Notes under the pieces: model-generated
Told to the model about the DNA's origin: nothing
The model's database searches: none
What the model saw: only the letters and a program-made list of their open reading frames with translations
Assembly (NCBI RefSeq): GCF_039531165.1
Contig: NZ_BAAAPN010000034.1
Location: 124,001-188,000, forward strand
Source of the DNA: Nostocoides_A vanveenii
GTDB lineage: Bacteria > Actinomycetota > Actinomycetes > Actinomycetales > Dermatophilaceae
Length of the DNA stretch: 64,000 nt
Direction of reading: 5' to 3'
In this document: one piece after another, positions 8,902-18,227 of the stretch
Layout: the number at the start of each line of letters is the position of its first letter
Numbering within the stretch: position 1 is the first letter of the stretch
Made by a program: the position numbers and the translations under genes

Positions 8902-9914
8902 GGTGCCACTCCCCCCGACGCCAGACCGATCAATCGGCGTGCTTTCAACTGCGTCTCCTGCCACTCCGCTTCCGGATCCGAGCCCCACGTGATCCCCGCG
9001 CCGGCGCCGAAATTCAGCACTCTGCGCCCGTATGCCTGCGTGGCCCAGAACGTCCGGATGCCCACTGCGAGTTCCGCCTCCCCCCGATCGGCGTCGATCC
9101 AGCCGATCGCGCCGCAGTAGGGTCCGCGGGGCACCGGTTCGAGCGCCGTGATCGTGGTCAGGGCGGAGGATTTGGGCGCGCCCGAGACAGATCCGGGCGG
9201 GAAACTCGCGTCGAGCACGTCCCGCCAACTCACGCCCCGGCGCAAGCGCCCGGCGACATTGGTGACGAGGTGCACCAGCCCCGGGTGCGCCTCGACGCCG
9301 CAGAGGTCCTCGACGACGACCGAGCCGGGCTCACAAACGTGTTGGAGATCGTTGCGCACCAGGTCGGCAATCATGACGTTCTCGGCGTAGTCCTTGGGCA
9401 GCATCTCGGCCGCCGTCACCGCAGTCCCTTTGATCGGGCTGGAGACGACCCGCTCCCCACCTCGCCACAAATAGCGCTCCGGCGAAGCGCAGACGATGTC
9501 GACGCCAAGTTCCGGCGCGTGGATGAGCGCCTCATACGGGGCCGGGTTGCCGCGGCGCAAGAGGCGCGCCAGGGCCGGCAGGTAGGCATCGTCGGGCAGG
9601 TCGTGGCTCAGGATGCGGCAGAGGTTGACCTGATAGACCTCGCCCGCGGCGATGAGTTCGCGGATGCGGGTTACCCCGCCGACATACGCCTGATGATCGA
9701 GGCTGGTGCGCCACTGCTGATCGAGCGGCGTCCACGGGCGATCTCCCGGCGGACGGGTCATCGTGCGCCGCCCGCGGTGCGTGAAGCGGATAGCCGTCAT
9801 CGTCGACTCGAAGTCGATGACGACCGCCCAGAACCCGCCGTCGATGCGGTCGATATCGGTGACGACTTCGGCGGGGTCGTATGCCGTCATCGCCCCGAAC
9901 CGTGCCCACGCCAC
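8898..9914 (-). CDS. pabB: Aminodeoxychorismate synthase component I
   Basis: A 338-residue chorismate-utilising enzyme, shorter than the usual PabB of about 450 because it holds little more than the catalytic domain. It would aminate chorismate to aminodeoxychorismate with an amidotransferase partner (PabA), which is not in this window. Characteristic motifs: AGEVYQVNLCRI, SPIKGTAV, a DLVRNDL block, PPGSVSGAPK and GAGAGITWGSDPEAEW. The start is uncertain: GTG 9914 is the first start codon in frame, yet the sequence still looks coding upstream to about 9960. Coupled to pabC by a 4-bp overlap. Confidence 0.88.
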   Translation of the reverse strand: MAWARFGAMTAYDPAEVVTDIDRIDGGFWAVVIDFESTMTAIRFTHRGRRTMTRPPGDRPWTPLDQQWRTSLDHQAYVGGVTRIRELIAAGEVYQVNLCRILSHDLPDDAYLPALARLLRRGNPAPYEALIHAPELGVDIVCASPERYLWRGGERVVSSPIKGTAVTAAEMLPKDYAENVMIADLVRNDLQHVCEPGSVVVEDLCGVEAHPGLVHLVTNVAGRLRRGVSWRDVLDASFPPGSVSGAPKSSALTTITALEPVPRGPYCGAIGWIDADRGEAELAVGIRTFWATQAYGRRVLNFGAGAGITWGSDPEAEWQETQLKARRLIGLASGGVAP

Positions 9915-10016
9915 GCTGGGATCGTAGGCCGCGTCCCGTTCTGCCGGCTCGGACGACGCGCCCGGATGCCCTCGGGATTCCTGGCCCGCGCTCCGGCGCT
10001 TCCTACACTGCCCGTC

Positions 10017-11213
10017 ATGCGCCGTCCCGTATGCCGTGCGCTCGCCGCCGCGGCTGTCCTCGCCTTCGCCGGGTGCGGCGGGAGCGGAGGGAGCGGCGTC
10101 GCGAGCACATCGTCACCCTCGCCCAGCCGGAGCGCCGAGTCGTCAATGGGCCCCGGCGCGGCAAACACTTCCCCTGACCACGGGACCGGCACGGCCTTGT
10201 CCTCGGATCCGGGCACGTCGTCGGTGGCGCCGGCCACCCCGGGCGACGCCGGAGGGGCGGTCACGCTGGCCTTCGGCGGCGACATCCACTTCGAGGAGTA
10301 CTTGCGTCCGTTGGCTGGCGACCCCGAGGGTCTGGCCGCGCTGAAGCCCCTGTGGGGCGCCGCTGACCTGCGGATGGCGAATCTGGAGACGGCGATCACC
10401 GAGCGAGGCGCGCCGATCGGCAAGGAGTTCCACTTCCGCACTCCGGCTTCCGCGTTGACCACGCTCGCCAACGCCGGCCTGACCGTCCTGACCGAGGCCA
10501 ACAACCACGGCGTCGACTTCGGACCCGACGGCCTCAGCGACACCCTCGCCGCCCGGGCGAGCAGCCCGATACCGATCGTCGGCATCGGCACGGGCGAATC
10601 CGACGCCTATGCACCGGCCTTGCTCACGGTCGGCGGCCTGAAAATTGCGGTCTTCGGCGCCGACCAAGTCTACGAGATGACCCTGGCCAACTACTCGGCC
10701 GGAGCGACGAAAGCGGGGGTCGCGAGTGCGCTGCCCGACACCCGGATCGTGAAGGCGGTCACGGCGATTCGCGACGAAGTCGACCTGGTCGTCGTCTATT
10801 TGCACTGGGGTCTCGATTATCAGCAGTGCCCGGACGGCCAGTCGATCGCGACGGCCAAGGACCTGGAAGCGGCCGGAGCGGACGTCATCGTCGGCGCCCA
10901 CAGCCACCGGGTCAACGGTGCCGGGTGGCTCGGGACCGCCTACGTCGCCTACGGCCTCGGCAATTTCGTGTGGTGGCGGTCGGCGGAACCCGACAGCCGA
11001 ACCGGCATCCTCACCCTGACCGTGGACGCCGCCGCCGCCCGCGCTGCTCGTCCGGGCTCCCGCACGACGCCCGTGGTCACGAACGCGACCTGGCTGCCGC
11101 TTCTGATCGGACGGGACGGCATACCGGCGCGGGTGTCACCGGCGGACTCCCACCGCCTGCACACAGTGTGGGATCAAGCCCGCGCCTGCACCGGCCTGGC
11201 CGCCTCCCCGTGA
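10017..11213 (+). CDS. CapA family lipoprotein
   Basis: A 398-residue exported protein: signal peptide ending in the lipobox LAFAGC, a Ser/Thr/Pro-rich linker to about residue 80, then a CapA-type metallophosphatase-like domain (FGGDIHFEEYL, NLETAITE, TEANNHGVDFG, VYLHWGLDYQ, GAHSHRVNG). Homologues are linked to poly-gamma-glutamate capsule formation, but no capB/capC neighbours are present, so its substrate here is unknown. It would be anchored on the outer face of the membrane. It is divergent from pabB. Confidence 0.85.
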   Translation: MRRPVCRALAAAAVLAFAGCGGSGGSGVASTSSPSPSRSAESSMGPGAANTSPDHGTGTALSSDPGTSSVAPATPGDAGGAVTLAFGGDIHFEEYLRPLAGDPEGLAALKPLWGAADLRMANLETAITERGAPIGKEFHFRTPASALTTLANAGLTVLTEANNHGVDFGPDGLSDTLAARASSPIPIVGIGTGESDAYAPALLTVGGLKIAVFGADQVYEMTLANYSAGATKAGVASALPDTRIVKAVTAIRDEVDLVVVYLHWGLDYQQCPDGQSIATAKDLEAAGADVIVGAHSHRVNGAGWLGTAYVAYGLGNFVWWRSAEPDSRTGILTLTVDAAAARAARPGSRTTPVVTNATWLPLLIGRDGIPARVSPADSHRLHTVWDQARACTGLAASP

Positions 11214-11255
11214 CCCCGGCCCGTCCGGCCGGCCGGCGGCGACTACTGTGACGAA

Positions 11256-12224
11256 ATGCTTGCCGCCGCCGCCGTCAGCCAATCCACCTCCGACCCGCTC
11301 AGCGGGCTCCTCGTGGGCGAGCAGCCCGAACCCGAGGCCCGCGGCGATTGGGTGATCGTGGACGTTGTCGCGGCGTCCCTCAACCACCACGACGTGTGGT
11401 CACTCAAAGGGGTCGGCCTGCCCGCGGACCGGCTGCCGATGATTCTCGGCTGCGACGCGGCGGGGACCGACCCCGACGGCAATGAGGTGCTCGTCCACGC
11501 CGTGATCCCGAGCCCGGGCTGGCTGGGCGACGAGACCCTCGACCCGCGCCGGACTCTGCTCTCCGAGCTGCTCCCCGGCACTCTTGCTCAGCGGGTCGCT
11601 GTCCCGGCCGCCAATCTGGTGCCCAAACCGGCTGGGCTGAGCTGGGAGCAGGCGGCGTGCCTGCCGACGGCGTGGCTGACGGCCTACCGGATGTTGTTCA
11701 CCAACGCCGCGGTGCATCCGGGTGACACGGTCCTCGTCCAGGGCGCCGCCGGCGGCGTTGCCACGGCGCTCATCCAGCTCGGCTCGGCCGCGGGGCTACG
11801 GGTCTGGGCGACCTCCCGCGATGGCGCCAAGCGCGACCTGGCGTTGACGCTGGGGGCGGACGCGGCATACGAAACGGGGGCTCGACTGCCCGAGCGCGTC
11901 GACGCCGTCCTCGAAACCGTCGGCGCCGCGACGTGGTCGCACTCGGTCAACGCGCTCCGCCCCGGCGGCACCATCGTGATCTCCGGTGCGACCTCGGGCG
12001 ACGCGCCGGCCAAGGCCGAGCTGACCAAGATCTTCTTCAAGCAGCTGCGCGTGATCGGGTCGACCATGGGCACCCGTGACGAACTCGGCCGCCTGGCTCG
12101 TTTCGTCGTCGCCAAGGGCATCGAGCCGCGCATCGACTCGGTGCTCGCGCTGGCGGATGCCCGCGAGGGTTTTGCCAAGCTCGCCGACGGCGCTGTCAGC
12201 GGCAAGATCGTTATTCATGCCTGA
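11256..12224 (+). CDS. Zinc-less MDR oxidoreductase (quinone reductase-like)
   Basis: A 322-residue medium-chain dehydrogenase/reductase. An N-terminal GroES-like domain (ASLNHHDVWSLKG, MILGCDAAG) is followed by a Rossmann domain with VQGAAGGVATALIQLG. The Cys-rich structural zinc loop and catalytic zinc ligands of alcohol dehydrogenases are missing, which fits the NADPH:quinone reductase/zeta-crystallin group. Start ATG 11256. It begins 42 bp after the CapA gene on the same strand. The substrate is not predictable. Confidence 0.85.
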   Translation: MLAAAAVSQSTSDPLSGLLVGEQPEPEARGDWVIVDVVAASLNHHDVWSLKGVGLPADRLPMILGCDAAGTDPDGNEVLVHAVIPSPGWLGDETLDPRRTLLSELLPGTLAQRVAVPAANLVPKPAGLSWEQAACLPTAWLTAYRMLFTNAAVHPGDTVLVQGAAGGVATALIQLGSAAGLRVWATSRDGAKRDLALTLGADAAYETGARLPERVDAVLETVGAATWSHSVNALRPGGTIVISGATSGDAPAKAELTKIFFKQLRVIGSTMGTRDELGRLARFVVAKGIEPRIDSVLALADAREGFAKLADGAVSGKIVIHA

Positions 12225-12334
12225 TGCGCGCTTCCCAGCCGCGAGCCGGTCCGCGCACTAGGTTGTCGGGGTGCGGCACCCGCGTGCCGCCGCCCGGACT
12301 CGCGCCCGGGCGTCACGAAGACAGTGGAGGAATG

Positions 12335-13657
12335 ATGTCCGACCAGGCCCACGTCAACCGGCGCCAGATGCTCGCGCTCGGCGGTAGTTTCGCGGCCGTC
12401 TCGGCCCTCGCGGCCTGTGGCGGCAACACCGGCCGCACCACGACCACCTCGGCCACCTCGGCGGCCGGCACTGCCAGCAGCGGAGGCGCGACATCGGGCG
12501 GCGGCGCGAAACCCGTTCTGCAGCAGTGGTATCACCAATACGGCGAGGAAGGCACACAAGCCGCCGTCGAGGGTTACGCCAAGGCTTACACCGCCGCCGA
12601 CGTCAAGGTGACCTGGAAGCCGGGCGACTACGACCAGACGACGGCGGCGTCCTTGCTGACCTCGTCTGGGCCGGACGTCTTCGAATACGGCAACGGCCCG
12701 ACCATCGACATGATCAAGGGCGGTCAGGTCGCCGACCTGACCGGCCTGCTCGGTGATGCCGAGTCCGATTTCAACCCCGCGATGGTCAAGCGGATGACCT
12801 ACGACGGCAAGCTCTGGGCGATCCCGCAGGTCATCGACATGCAGATCCTCGTCTACCGGAAGTCCCTCCTGGAGAAGGCCGGTGTCACCCCGCCAACCAC
12901 GATCGATGAGCTGATCACGGCCGCCGAGAAGCTCACCGTCGACAAGACCAAGGGCCTCTTCCTCGGCAACGACGGCGGCGTGGGCCTGATGGGTGGGCCC
13001 ATGCTCTTCTCCTCCGGTCTGGACTACCTCAAGGACGACGGCTCCTTCGGCTTCGACGACGAGAAGGCGGTCGCCGCGCTGGGCAAGCTGCGCGAGATGT
13101 TCACCAGCAAATACCTCCTGCTCGCGGCGCCCAAGGACTGGTATGACGCGTCGGCCCTGACGACCGGGTTGACCGCGATGCAGTTCACCGGCCTGTGGAC
13201 CTTCCCCAGCATCACCAAGGAACTCGGCGACGACTACGGCGCCATCCCGTGGCCGGCGATGCCGGGCGGCAAGCAGTCGGTCGTCGTCGGTGCCTACGGC
13301 TCCTGCGTCAACGCCAAGTCCCAGAATGTCGACGCCGCAAAGGAATTCGCCAAGTGGCTGTGGGTCGACCAGACCGACAAGCAACTCGACTTCGCCACGG
13401 CATACGGGTTCCACATCCCGGCGCGCGCGAGCCTGGCCGCGAAGGCGAAGACGCTGGAGAGCGGGCCCGCCAAGGACGCCGCCGCGGCCGCGCAGGAGTT
13501 CGGCCACGCCCAGAACCAGATCCTGTGGACCCCGAAGTGCGCCACCGCCTTCAGCGACATGATGACCAAGGTCGTCAAGGACGGCGCCGACGCCAAGGCT
13601 GAGATCGCCAAGGTCAAGGCGGTCGCCGAGGCCGAGGTCAAGCGCGTCCTGGGCTGA
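12335..13657 (+). CDS. Sugar ABC transporter substrate-binding lipoprotein (locus 1)
   Basis: A 440-residue family 1 extracellular solute-binding protein. The N-terminus has twin Arg (NRRQML) and a lipobox LAAC, so export may go through Tat with lipid anchoring. Typical features include FEYGNGPTIDMIKGG and the middle region with WAIPQVIDMQILVYRKSLL. It delivers an oligosaccharide or glycoside to the two permeases that follow. No ATPase gene is adjacent, so a shared MsiK-type ATPase is likely (inference). Start ATG 12335 is chosen over the overlapping ATG 12332 because GGAGG ends four bases before it. Confidence 0.92.
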   Translation: MSDQAHVNRRQMLALGGSFAAVSALAACGGNTGRTTTTSATSAAGTASSGGATSGGGAKPVLQQWYHQYGEEGTQAAVEGYAKAYTAADVKVTWKPGDYDQTTAASLLTSSGPDVFEYGNGPTIDMIKGGQVADLTGLLGDAESDFNPAMVKRMTYDGKLWAIPQVIDMQILVYRKSLLEKAGVTPPTTIDELITAAEKLTVDKTKGLFLGNDGGVGLMGGPMLFSSGLDYLKDDGSFGFDDEKAVAALGKLREMFTSKYLLLAAPKDWYDASALTTGLTAMQFTGLWTFPSITKELGDDYGAIPWPAMPGGKQSVVVGAYGSCVNAKSQNVDAAKEFAKWLWVDQTDKQLDFATAYGFHIPARASLAAKAKTLESGPAKDAAAAAQEFGHAQNQILWTPKCATAFSDMMTKVVKDGADAKAEIAKVKAVAEAEVKRVLG

Positions 13658-13661
13658 TGCC

Positions 13662-14636
13662 GTGACCGCCACTCCGGCCGGCACGGATGTCGCTGCCCGG
13701 GCGGTGACCGCGGCGACGCGGGCACCGCTCGGGCAACGCCTACGCGGTCGCCAGAATCAGAACCTGTGGTTCTGGGTCTTCGTCGGGCCCTTCGTCATCG
13801 GGCTGATCGTCTTCATCTACATCCCGATTCTCTGGTCGATCTATCTCAGCTTCTTCGAGGCCTACAACACGGTCACGCCGAGCACCTTCGTCGGCGCGGG
13901 CAATTACGTGGATATGTTGCGCGACAGCGCATTCCGCTCGAGCCTGTGGACCTTCGTGGTATTCGCTGCCGTCATCGTGCCGACGACCTTCGCGCTGTCC
14001 CTTCTCACCGCCTTCCTGGTCGCGCGCACCAAGGTCATGCAGACCTTCTTCCGCTCGGTCTTCTTCCTCCCGACCGCGTGCTCGTATGTCGTGGCCGCCC
14101 TGATCTGGAAGATGTCGATCTTCGCTGGCGTGCCGTCCGGCATGGTCAACGCCGCCATCGGCGTGGTCGGCCACGACGCCATCCCGTTCCTGTCGGTCAC
14201 GAAACCGCCGTGGTACTGGCTGGTCATCGTCACCGCGCGGCTGTGGCTGCAGGTCGGGTTCTATATGATCCTGTTCCTCGCTGCGCTGCAACGGATTTCG
14301 CCGACTCTGTATGAGGCTGCGTCGATCGACGGCGCGAATGCGTGGCAGCAGTTCCGCTTCATCACCCTGCCGCAACTGCGCCCGACATCGGCCGCCGTGC
14401 TGCTGCTGTTACTCATCAACGCCTTTCAGGCGTTCGATGAGTTCTATAACATCCTGTCCACCTTCGGTCAGTACCCGCCGTATGCCCGCCCGCCGCTGGT
14501 CTATCTCTACTATGTGGCGCTCGGCCAGGGCCAGGACTTCGGCCACGGCAGCGCCGGTGCGGTGATCCTCACGCTGGTGATCGCCATGTGCGCCTTGGTG
14601 TTCAACCGCTTCTTCAGCTTCCGGGGGGAGGACTGA
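13662..14636 (+). CDS. Sugar ABC transporter permease (MalF-like, locus 1)
   Basis: A 324-residue inner-membrane permease with about six transmembrane segments and the EAA loop that docks the ATPase (EAASIDGANAWQQFRFITLP). It starts with GTG 13662, 4 bp after the binding-protein stop, and its TGA overlaps the ATG of the second permease. This is the canonical binding protein-MalF-MalG order of CUT1 carbohydrate importers. Confidence 0.93.
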   Translation: MTATPAGTDVAARAVTAATRAPLGQRLRGRQNQNLWFWVFVGPFVIGLIVFIYIPILWSIYLSFFEAYNTVTPSTFVGAGNYVDMLRDSAFRSSLWTFVVFAAVIVPTTFALSLLTAFLVARTKVMQTFFRSVFFLPTACSYVVAALIWKMSIFAGVPSGMVNAAIGVVGHDAIPFLSVTKPPWYWLVIVTARLWLQVGFYMILFLAALQRISPTLYEAASIDGANAWQQFRFITLPQLRPTSAAVLLLLLINAFQAFDEFYNILSTFGQYPPYARPPLVYLYYVALGQGQDFGHGSAGAVILTLVIAMCALVFNRFFSFRGED

Positions 14637-15487
14637 TGGCCGTCGTCGACCGCTCCCCGCGCGCCAAGGTCGCGACCGCCGTGCGGTATACCGCGTTGAT
14701 CCTCGGCGCGATCCTCTTCCTCATCCCCTTCTACCTCTTGCTGCGCAATGCGCTGATGTCCGAGCGCGACCTCGGATCGCCGCAGTGGTACTGGGTGCCG
14801 CCGTCCTGGCATCCGGAGAATTTCACCGCGATCTTCAACGACCCGGCCCTGCCGATGGCCCGCAGCCTGTTCAACTCGGTGGCAATCGCGATCGTCCAGA
14901 CGCTGGGCGTCCTCGCGCTTTCCGGCCTCGCCGGCTACGGCCTGGCACGCATCCCGTATCGCTGGTCCAACACGGTCTTCTACCTGATCACGGCGACCTT
15001 GCTGATCCCGGCGGCAGTGACCTTCGTGCCGAGCTTCGTGCTGGTCTCCACCCTCGGATGGGTCTCGACCCTGCGCGGTCTGATCATCCCCGGACTCTTC
15101 CAGGCATTGGCGACCTTCCTCTTCCGCCAGTTCTTCCTCGGCTTCCCCAAGGAGATCGAGGAAGCGGCCTTCCTCGACGGGCTCGGCTACTGGGGAACCT
15201 TCTGGCGGGTCGTCGTGCCCAACTCCTACGGCTTCGCCGCCGCGATCGGAACGATCACCTTCATCGGCTCCTGGAACGCCTTCCTCTGGCCACTGGTCAT
15301 CGGCCGTGAGCAGACGACCTGGACGGTTCAGATCGCCCTGTCGACCTTCCTGACCGCCCAATCGGTGGACCTGTCCCACCTCTTCGCCGCGGCCCTGGTC
15401 GCCATCGCCCCCTTGCTGCTGATGTTCCTCTTCCTGCAACGCTGGATCGTCGAGGGCGTCGAGCGCACGGGCATGGGCGGAGATTAA
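14636..15487 (+). CDS. Sugar ABC transporter permease (MalG-like, locus 1)
   Basis: A 283-residue permease with about six transmembrane segments; EAA loop EEAAFLDGLGYWGTFWRVVVP. ATG 14636 is preceded by GGGGAGGACTG and overlaps the previous stop (TGATG). It is followed by the long repeat hairpin at 15504-15590, which then meets the convergent PfkB gene and probably serves both as terminator. Confidence 0.93.
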   Translation: MAVVDRSPRAKVATAVRYTALILGAILFLIPFYLLLRNALMSERDLGSPQWYWVPPSWHPENFTAIFNDPALPMARSLFNSVAIAIVQTLGVLALSGLAGYGLARIPYRWSNTVFYLITATLLIPAAVTFVPSFVLVSTLGWVSTLRGLIIPGLFQALATFLFRQFFLGFPKEIEEAAFLDGLGYWGTFWRVVVPNSYGFAAAIGTITFIGSWNAFLWPLVIGREQTTWTVQIALSTFLTAQSVDLSHLFAAALVAIAPLLLMFLFLQRWIVEGVERTGMGGD

Positions 15488-15503
15488 CCCCACGAAGTTC
15501 TCC

Positions 15504-15590
15504 CGTCGAGTGGCCGATTCAGCCCCGTCGAGTGGCCCATGTCGCTTCGCGACCGGGGCCACTCGACGGGGCTGAACCGGCCACTCGACG
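15504..15590. repeat. Long inverted repeat of the GTCGAG/GGCC family, terminator-like
   Basis: Two arms of about 35 bp (15504-15538 and 15556-15590) are reverse complements with one mismatch, with a further inner GTCGC/GCGAC stem around TTC. Each arm contains two repeat units (GTCGAGTGGCC). It separates convergent genes and ends three bases before an undetermined base. It is near identical in layout to 62544-62629. Confidence 0.9.
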
Positions 15591-16649
15591 TTNGGCCTCG
15601 GGTGGCACCGAGGGCATCAACGCCTCGAGGAAGCCGAAGCGCCGCAGCACCGACTGGTGATAGGCACTCGGGCACGGATCGGCCGCCCGCGCGTACCACC
15701 AGTCGGCGATATCGCCCCAGCCCGGGGCGGCCAATGACCCGCCGAACTGCTGGATCGCCAGCGAAGAACACAGGCTGGCGAAGTTCAACCGGTCCACCAG
15801 CCGCCACCCGGCGAGCGTCCCGATGAGCAGCGCCGAGCCGAAGACATCGCCCGCGCCGGTCGGGTCCAGCGCGTCCACCCGCAACGCCGGCACGGAGACC
15901 TCCTCGCCGGTCCCCGCATCGATCGCCAGCGCTCCGTGCGGCCCGTTCGTCACGACCGCCAGCGGAACTCGATCGGCCAGGGCATAGAGCGCCTCCTGAG
16001 CCGTCGAGGTCCGGGTATAGGCCATCGCCTCGACCGCATTGGGCATGAAGGCATCGCACACCGCAAGCCGGTCGAGCACCTGCTCGCGCCAGGCTTCGGT
16101 CGCGTCCCAACCGACGTCCGCGAACACCAGCGCACCGGCCGAGCGCGCCCGCCCCACCCAGTCGGGCAACAGTCCGTCCTCGCCATCGCCGAGGTCGACC
16201 ATGACGGCGCGCGACCGTGGCGGGTCGGCGATCAGATCCGCCATCGGCACCGGCGCAGGATGACCGTGGGTGACCATGCTCCGGTCGCGGTCGACGGACA
16301 TCGACACGGTCACCGGACTGTGCCAGTCGGCAAACCGCCGACTATGTGAGAGGTCGATGTGCTCGCCCTGTTCCATTGTGCGCCAACAGAAGTCGCCGTA
16401 GTCGTCCTCACTGAAGGCCGCCGCCAAAGACGTCCGCAACCCGAGCCGGCGCGCCGCGATGGCAAGGTTGGCGATCCCGCCCGGGCACGAGGCCATCCCG
16501 TCGGCCCACTCCTCGGTGCCGGGCCCGGGTTGCCGGGGGAGGCCGGTGAAGATGATGTCGAGGAAGACCACGCCAGACATGAAGACATCGAACTCTGGGC
16601 CGTCGGGGGTGCGTCCCGCGGCCAGCGGATCGAAGCGGACGTCCGGCAT
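15591..16649 (-). CDS. PfkB family carbohydrate kinase
   Basis: A 352-residue ribokinase-like sugar kinase: N-terminal substrate motif CPGGIANLAIAARRLG and the catalytic GAGD motif in DALDPTGAGDVFGSALL near the C-terminus. It phosphorylates a sugar or sugar derivative with ATP; substrate unknown. The stop is ambiguous. If the undetermined base 15593 is A on the plus strand, the gene ends with TAA after PSVPPEA, which suits the domain; any other base runs it into the repeat to 15519. It is divergent from the GH4 gene with 58 bp between and fits the adjacent sugar importer. Confidence 0.85.
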
Positions 16650-16707
16650 CGCGCCATTATCCAAGGCCGCGCCGACCACGCCGGGCAAACACGCGATAGT
16701 GGTGATC

Positions 16708-18054
16708 GTGAAACTCGCCATCATCGGCGGCGGGGGCTTCCGCGTCCCGCTCGTCTACCGCGCGCTGTGCGCCGACACTCACGCGCAACGCATCACGACG
16801 GTATGCCTGTATGACGTCGACCCCCTCCGCCTGGCGGGCATCGCGCACGTCGTGCGCGCCATCGCCGAGCAGTCCGACCGAACGGCATACGGCGATCCGC
16901 CGACGATCGAGGTGACCGACAGCATCGACGTCGCGCTGGACGGCGCCGACTTCGTCTTCTCCGCAATCCGGGTCGGCGGGCTCGCCGGCCGGGTCGCCGA
17001 CGAGCGCGTCGCGATCGCGCACGGCCTGATCGGCCAGGAGACGACCGGGCCGGGGGGGATCGCCTACGGCCTGCGCACGATCCCGGTGGCCCTCGACCTG
17101 GCCCGCCGCGTCCGGGGGCTCGCCCCGAACGCGTGGGTGGTCAACTTCACCAATCCCGCCGGGATGATCACCGAGGCCATGTCGGCGGTCCTTGGCGAGC
17201 GGGTCATCGGCATCTGCGACTCTCCCGTCGGCCTCGCCCGACGCGCGGCCCGGGCGCTCGGCCACGACCTCGGCGACTGCATGATCGACTACTCCGGCCT
17301 GAACCACCTCGGTTGGCTCCACCGCCTGACTATCGACGGCATCGACCGGCTCCCCGACCTGCTCGCCGACGATGCCGCACTCGCTCCGCTGGAGGAGACG
17401 CAGATTTTCGGTGCCGACTGGCTCCGCCTGCTCAGCGCGATCCCGAACGAGTACCTGCACTACTACTATCTGCGGCGCGAGGCCCTCGCCGGTCAGCAGG
17501 GCGCGACCCGCGGGGAGTTCCTACGCGACCAGCAAGCCGCCTGCTATGCGTTGCTCGCGCCGGTCACCGCGCTCACCACCTGGGAAGCCGTTCTCCGCGA
17601 ACGCAATTCGACCTATCTCGCCGCGGCGCGCGGTGAGGGGAATGAGCGCGCGGCCGAAGACCTCGTCAGCGGAGGGTATGAAGGCGTGGCCCTGGAGTTG
17701 ATGTCGGCTCTGGCCCGCGGTGCGGATGCCACGCTCATCCTCAACGTGGCAGCCGGCGCCCAACTCGGCCTACCCGCGGACGCCGTTGTCGAAGTGCCCT
17801 GTCACGTCGACGCCGGCACGATCACCCCGTTGCCCACCTCGCCCTTGACCGGATCGATGCGCGGCCTGGTTGAGCAGGTCAAGGCCGTCGACCGGCTCGC
17901 CATCGAGGCGGCGACCACGGGCTCAGCGCGCGCCGCCGAACTCGCCTTCGCCCAACACCCCCTGGTCGACTCCACCCGCACCGCCGCCACCCTCTTAACC
18001 GACTATCGACGCGCCATACCGGCTCTGGATGCCGTATTCACCGGCCGGACGTGA
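16708..18054 (+). CDS. Family 4 glycoside hydrolase (6-phospho-glucosidase/alpha-glucosidase type)
   Basis: A 448-residue GH4 enzyme, a family that hydrolyses alpha- or beta-glycosides by an NAD+ and Mn2+-dependent redox-elimination mechanism. Seen: the dinucleotide loop AIIGGGGFR at the N-terminus, NFTNPAGMITEA, the metal-ligand Cys170 in GICDSP and His200 in GLNHLGW. Start GTG 16708 places the NAD-binding strand at the N-terminus. Usual GH4 substrates are PTS-phosphorylated sugars, but an ABC importer and a PfkB kinase surround it here, so it may act on an unphosphorylated or kinase-phosphorylated glycoside. Confidence 0.9.
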   Translation: MKLAIIGGGGFRVPLVYRALCADTHAQRITTVCLYDVDPLRLAGIAHVVRAIAEQSDRTAYGDPPTIEVTDSIDVALDGADFVFSAIRVGGLAGRVADERVAIAHGLIGQETTGPGGIAYGLRTIPVALDLARRVRGLAPNAWVVNFTNPAGMITEAMSAVLGERVIGICDSPVGLARRAARALGHDLGDCMIDYSGLNHLGWLHRLTIDGIDRLPDLLADDAALAPLEETQIFGADWLRLLSAIPNEYLHYYYLRREALAGQQGATRGEFLRDQQAACYALLAPVTALTTWEAVLRERNSTYLAAARGEGNERAAEDLVSGGYEGVALELMSALARGADATLILNVAAGAQLGLPADAVVEVPCHVDAGTITPLPTSPLTGSMRGLVEQVKAVDRLAIEAATTGSARAAELAFAQHPLVDSTRTAATLLTDYRRAIPALDAVFTGRT

Positions 18055-18227
18055 CCGACGTCATCCGGGCGATACCCGCGGTACCGGGAAATTTCGCCGA
18101 ACCGGCCCACACCAGGCCCTTCTCCGGGTAACCTCACTCCTACCAGTCGGCCTGGGCCTTACCCCCTGCCGCCCAGGCCGGCTGGCTCATCCGAGAATCC
18201 CTCGCCACTCGCCCCGCCCCATGCGTC

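Noticed and set aside
18055..18227. A gene or RNA between GH4 and the hydrolase remnant
   Set aside because: No frame with coding character, no tRNA fold and no clear hairpin; I see nothing in it. The same holds for 19121-19292 and 59280-59440.
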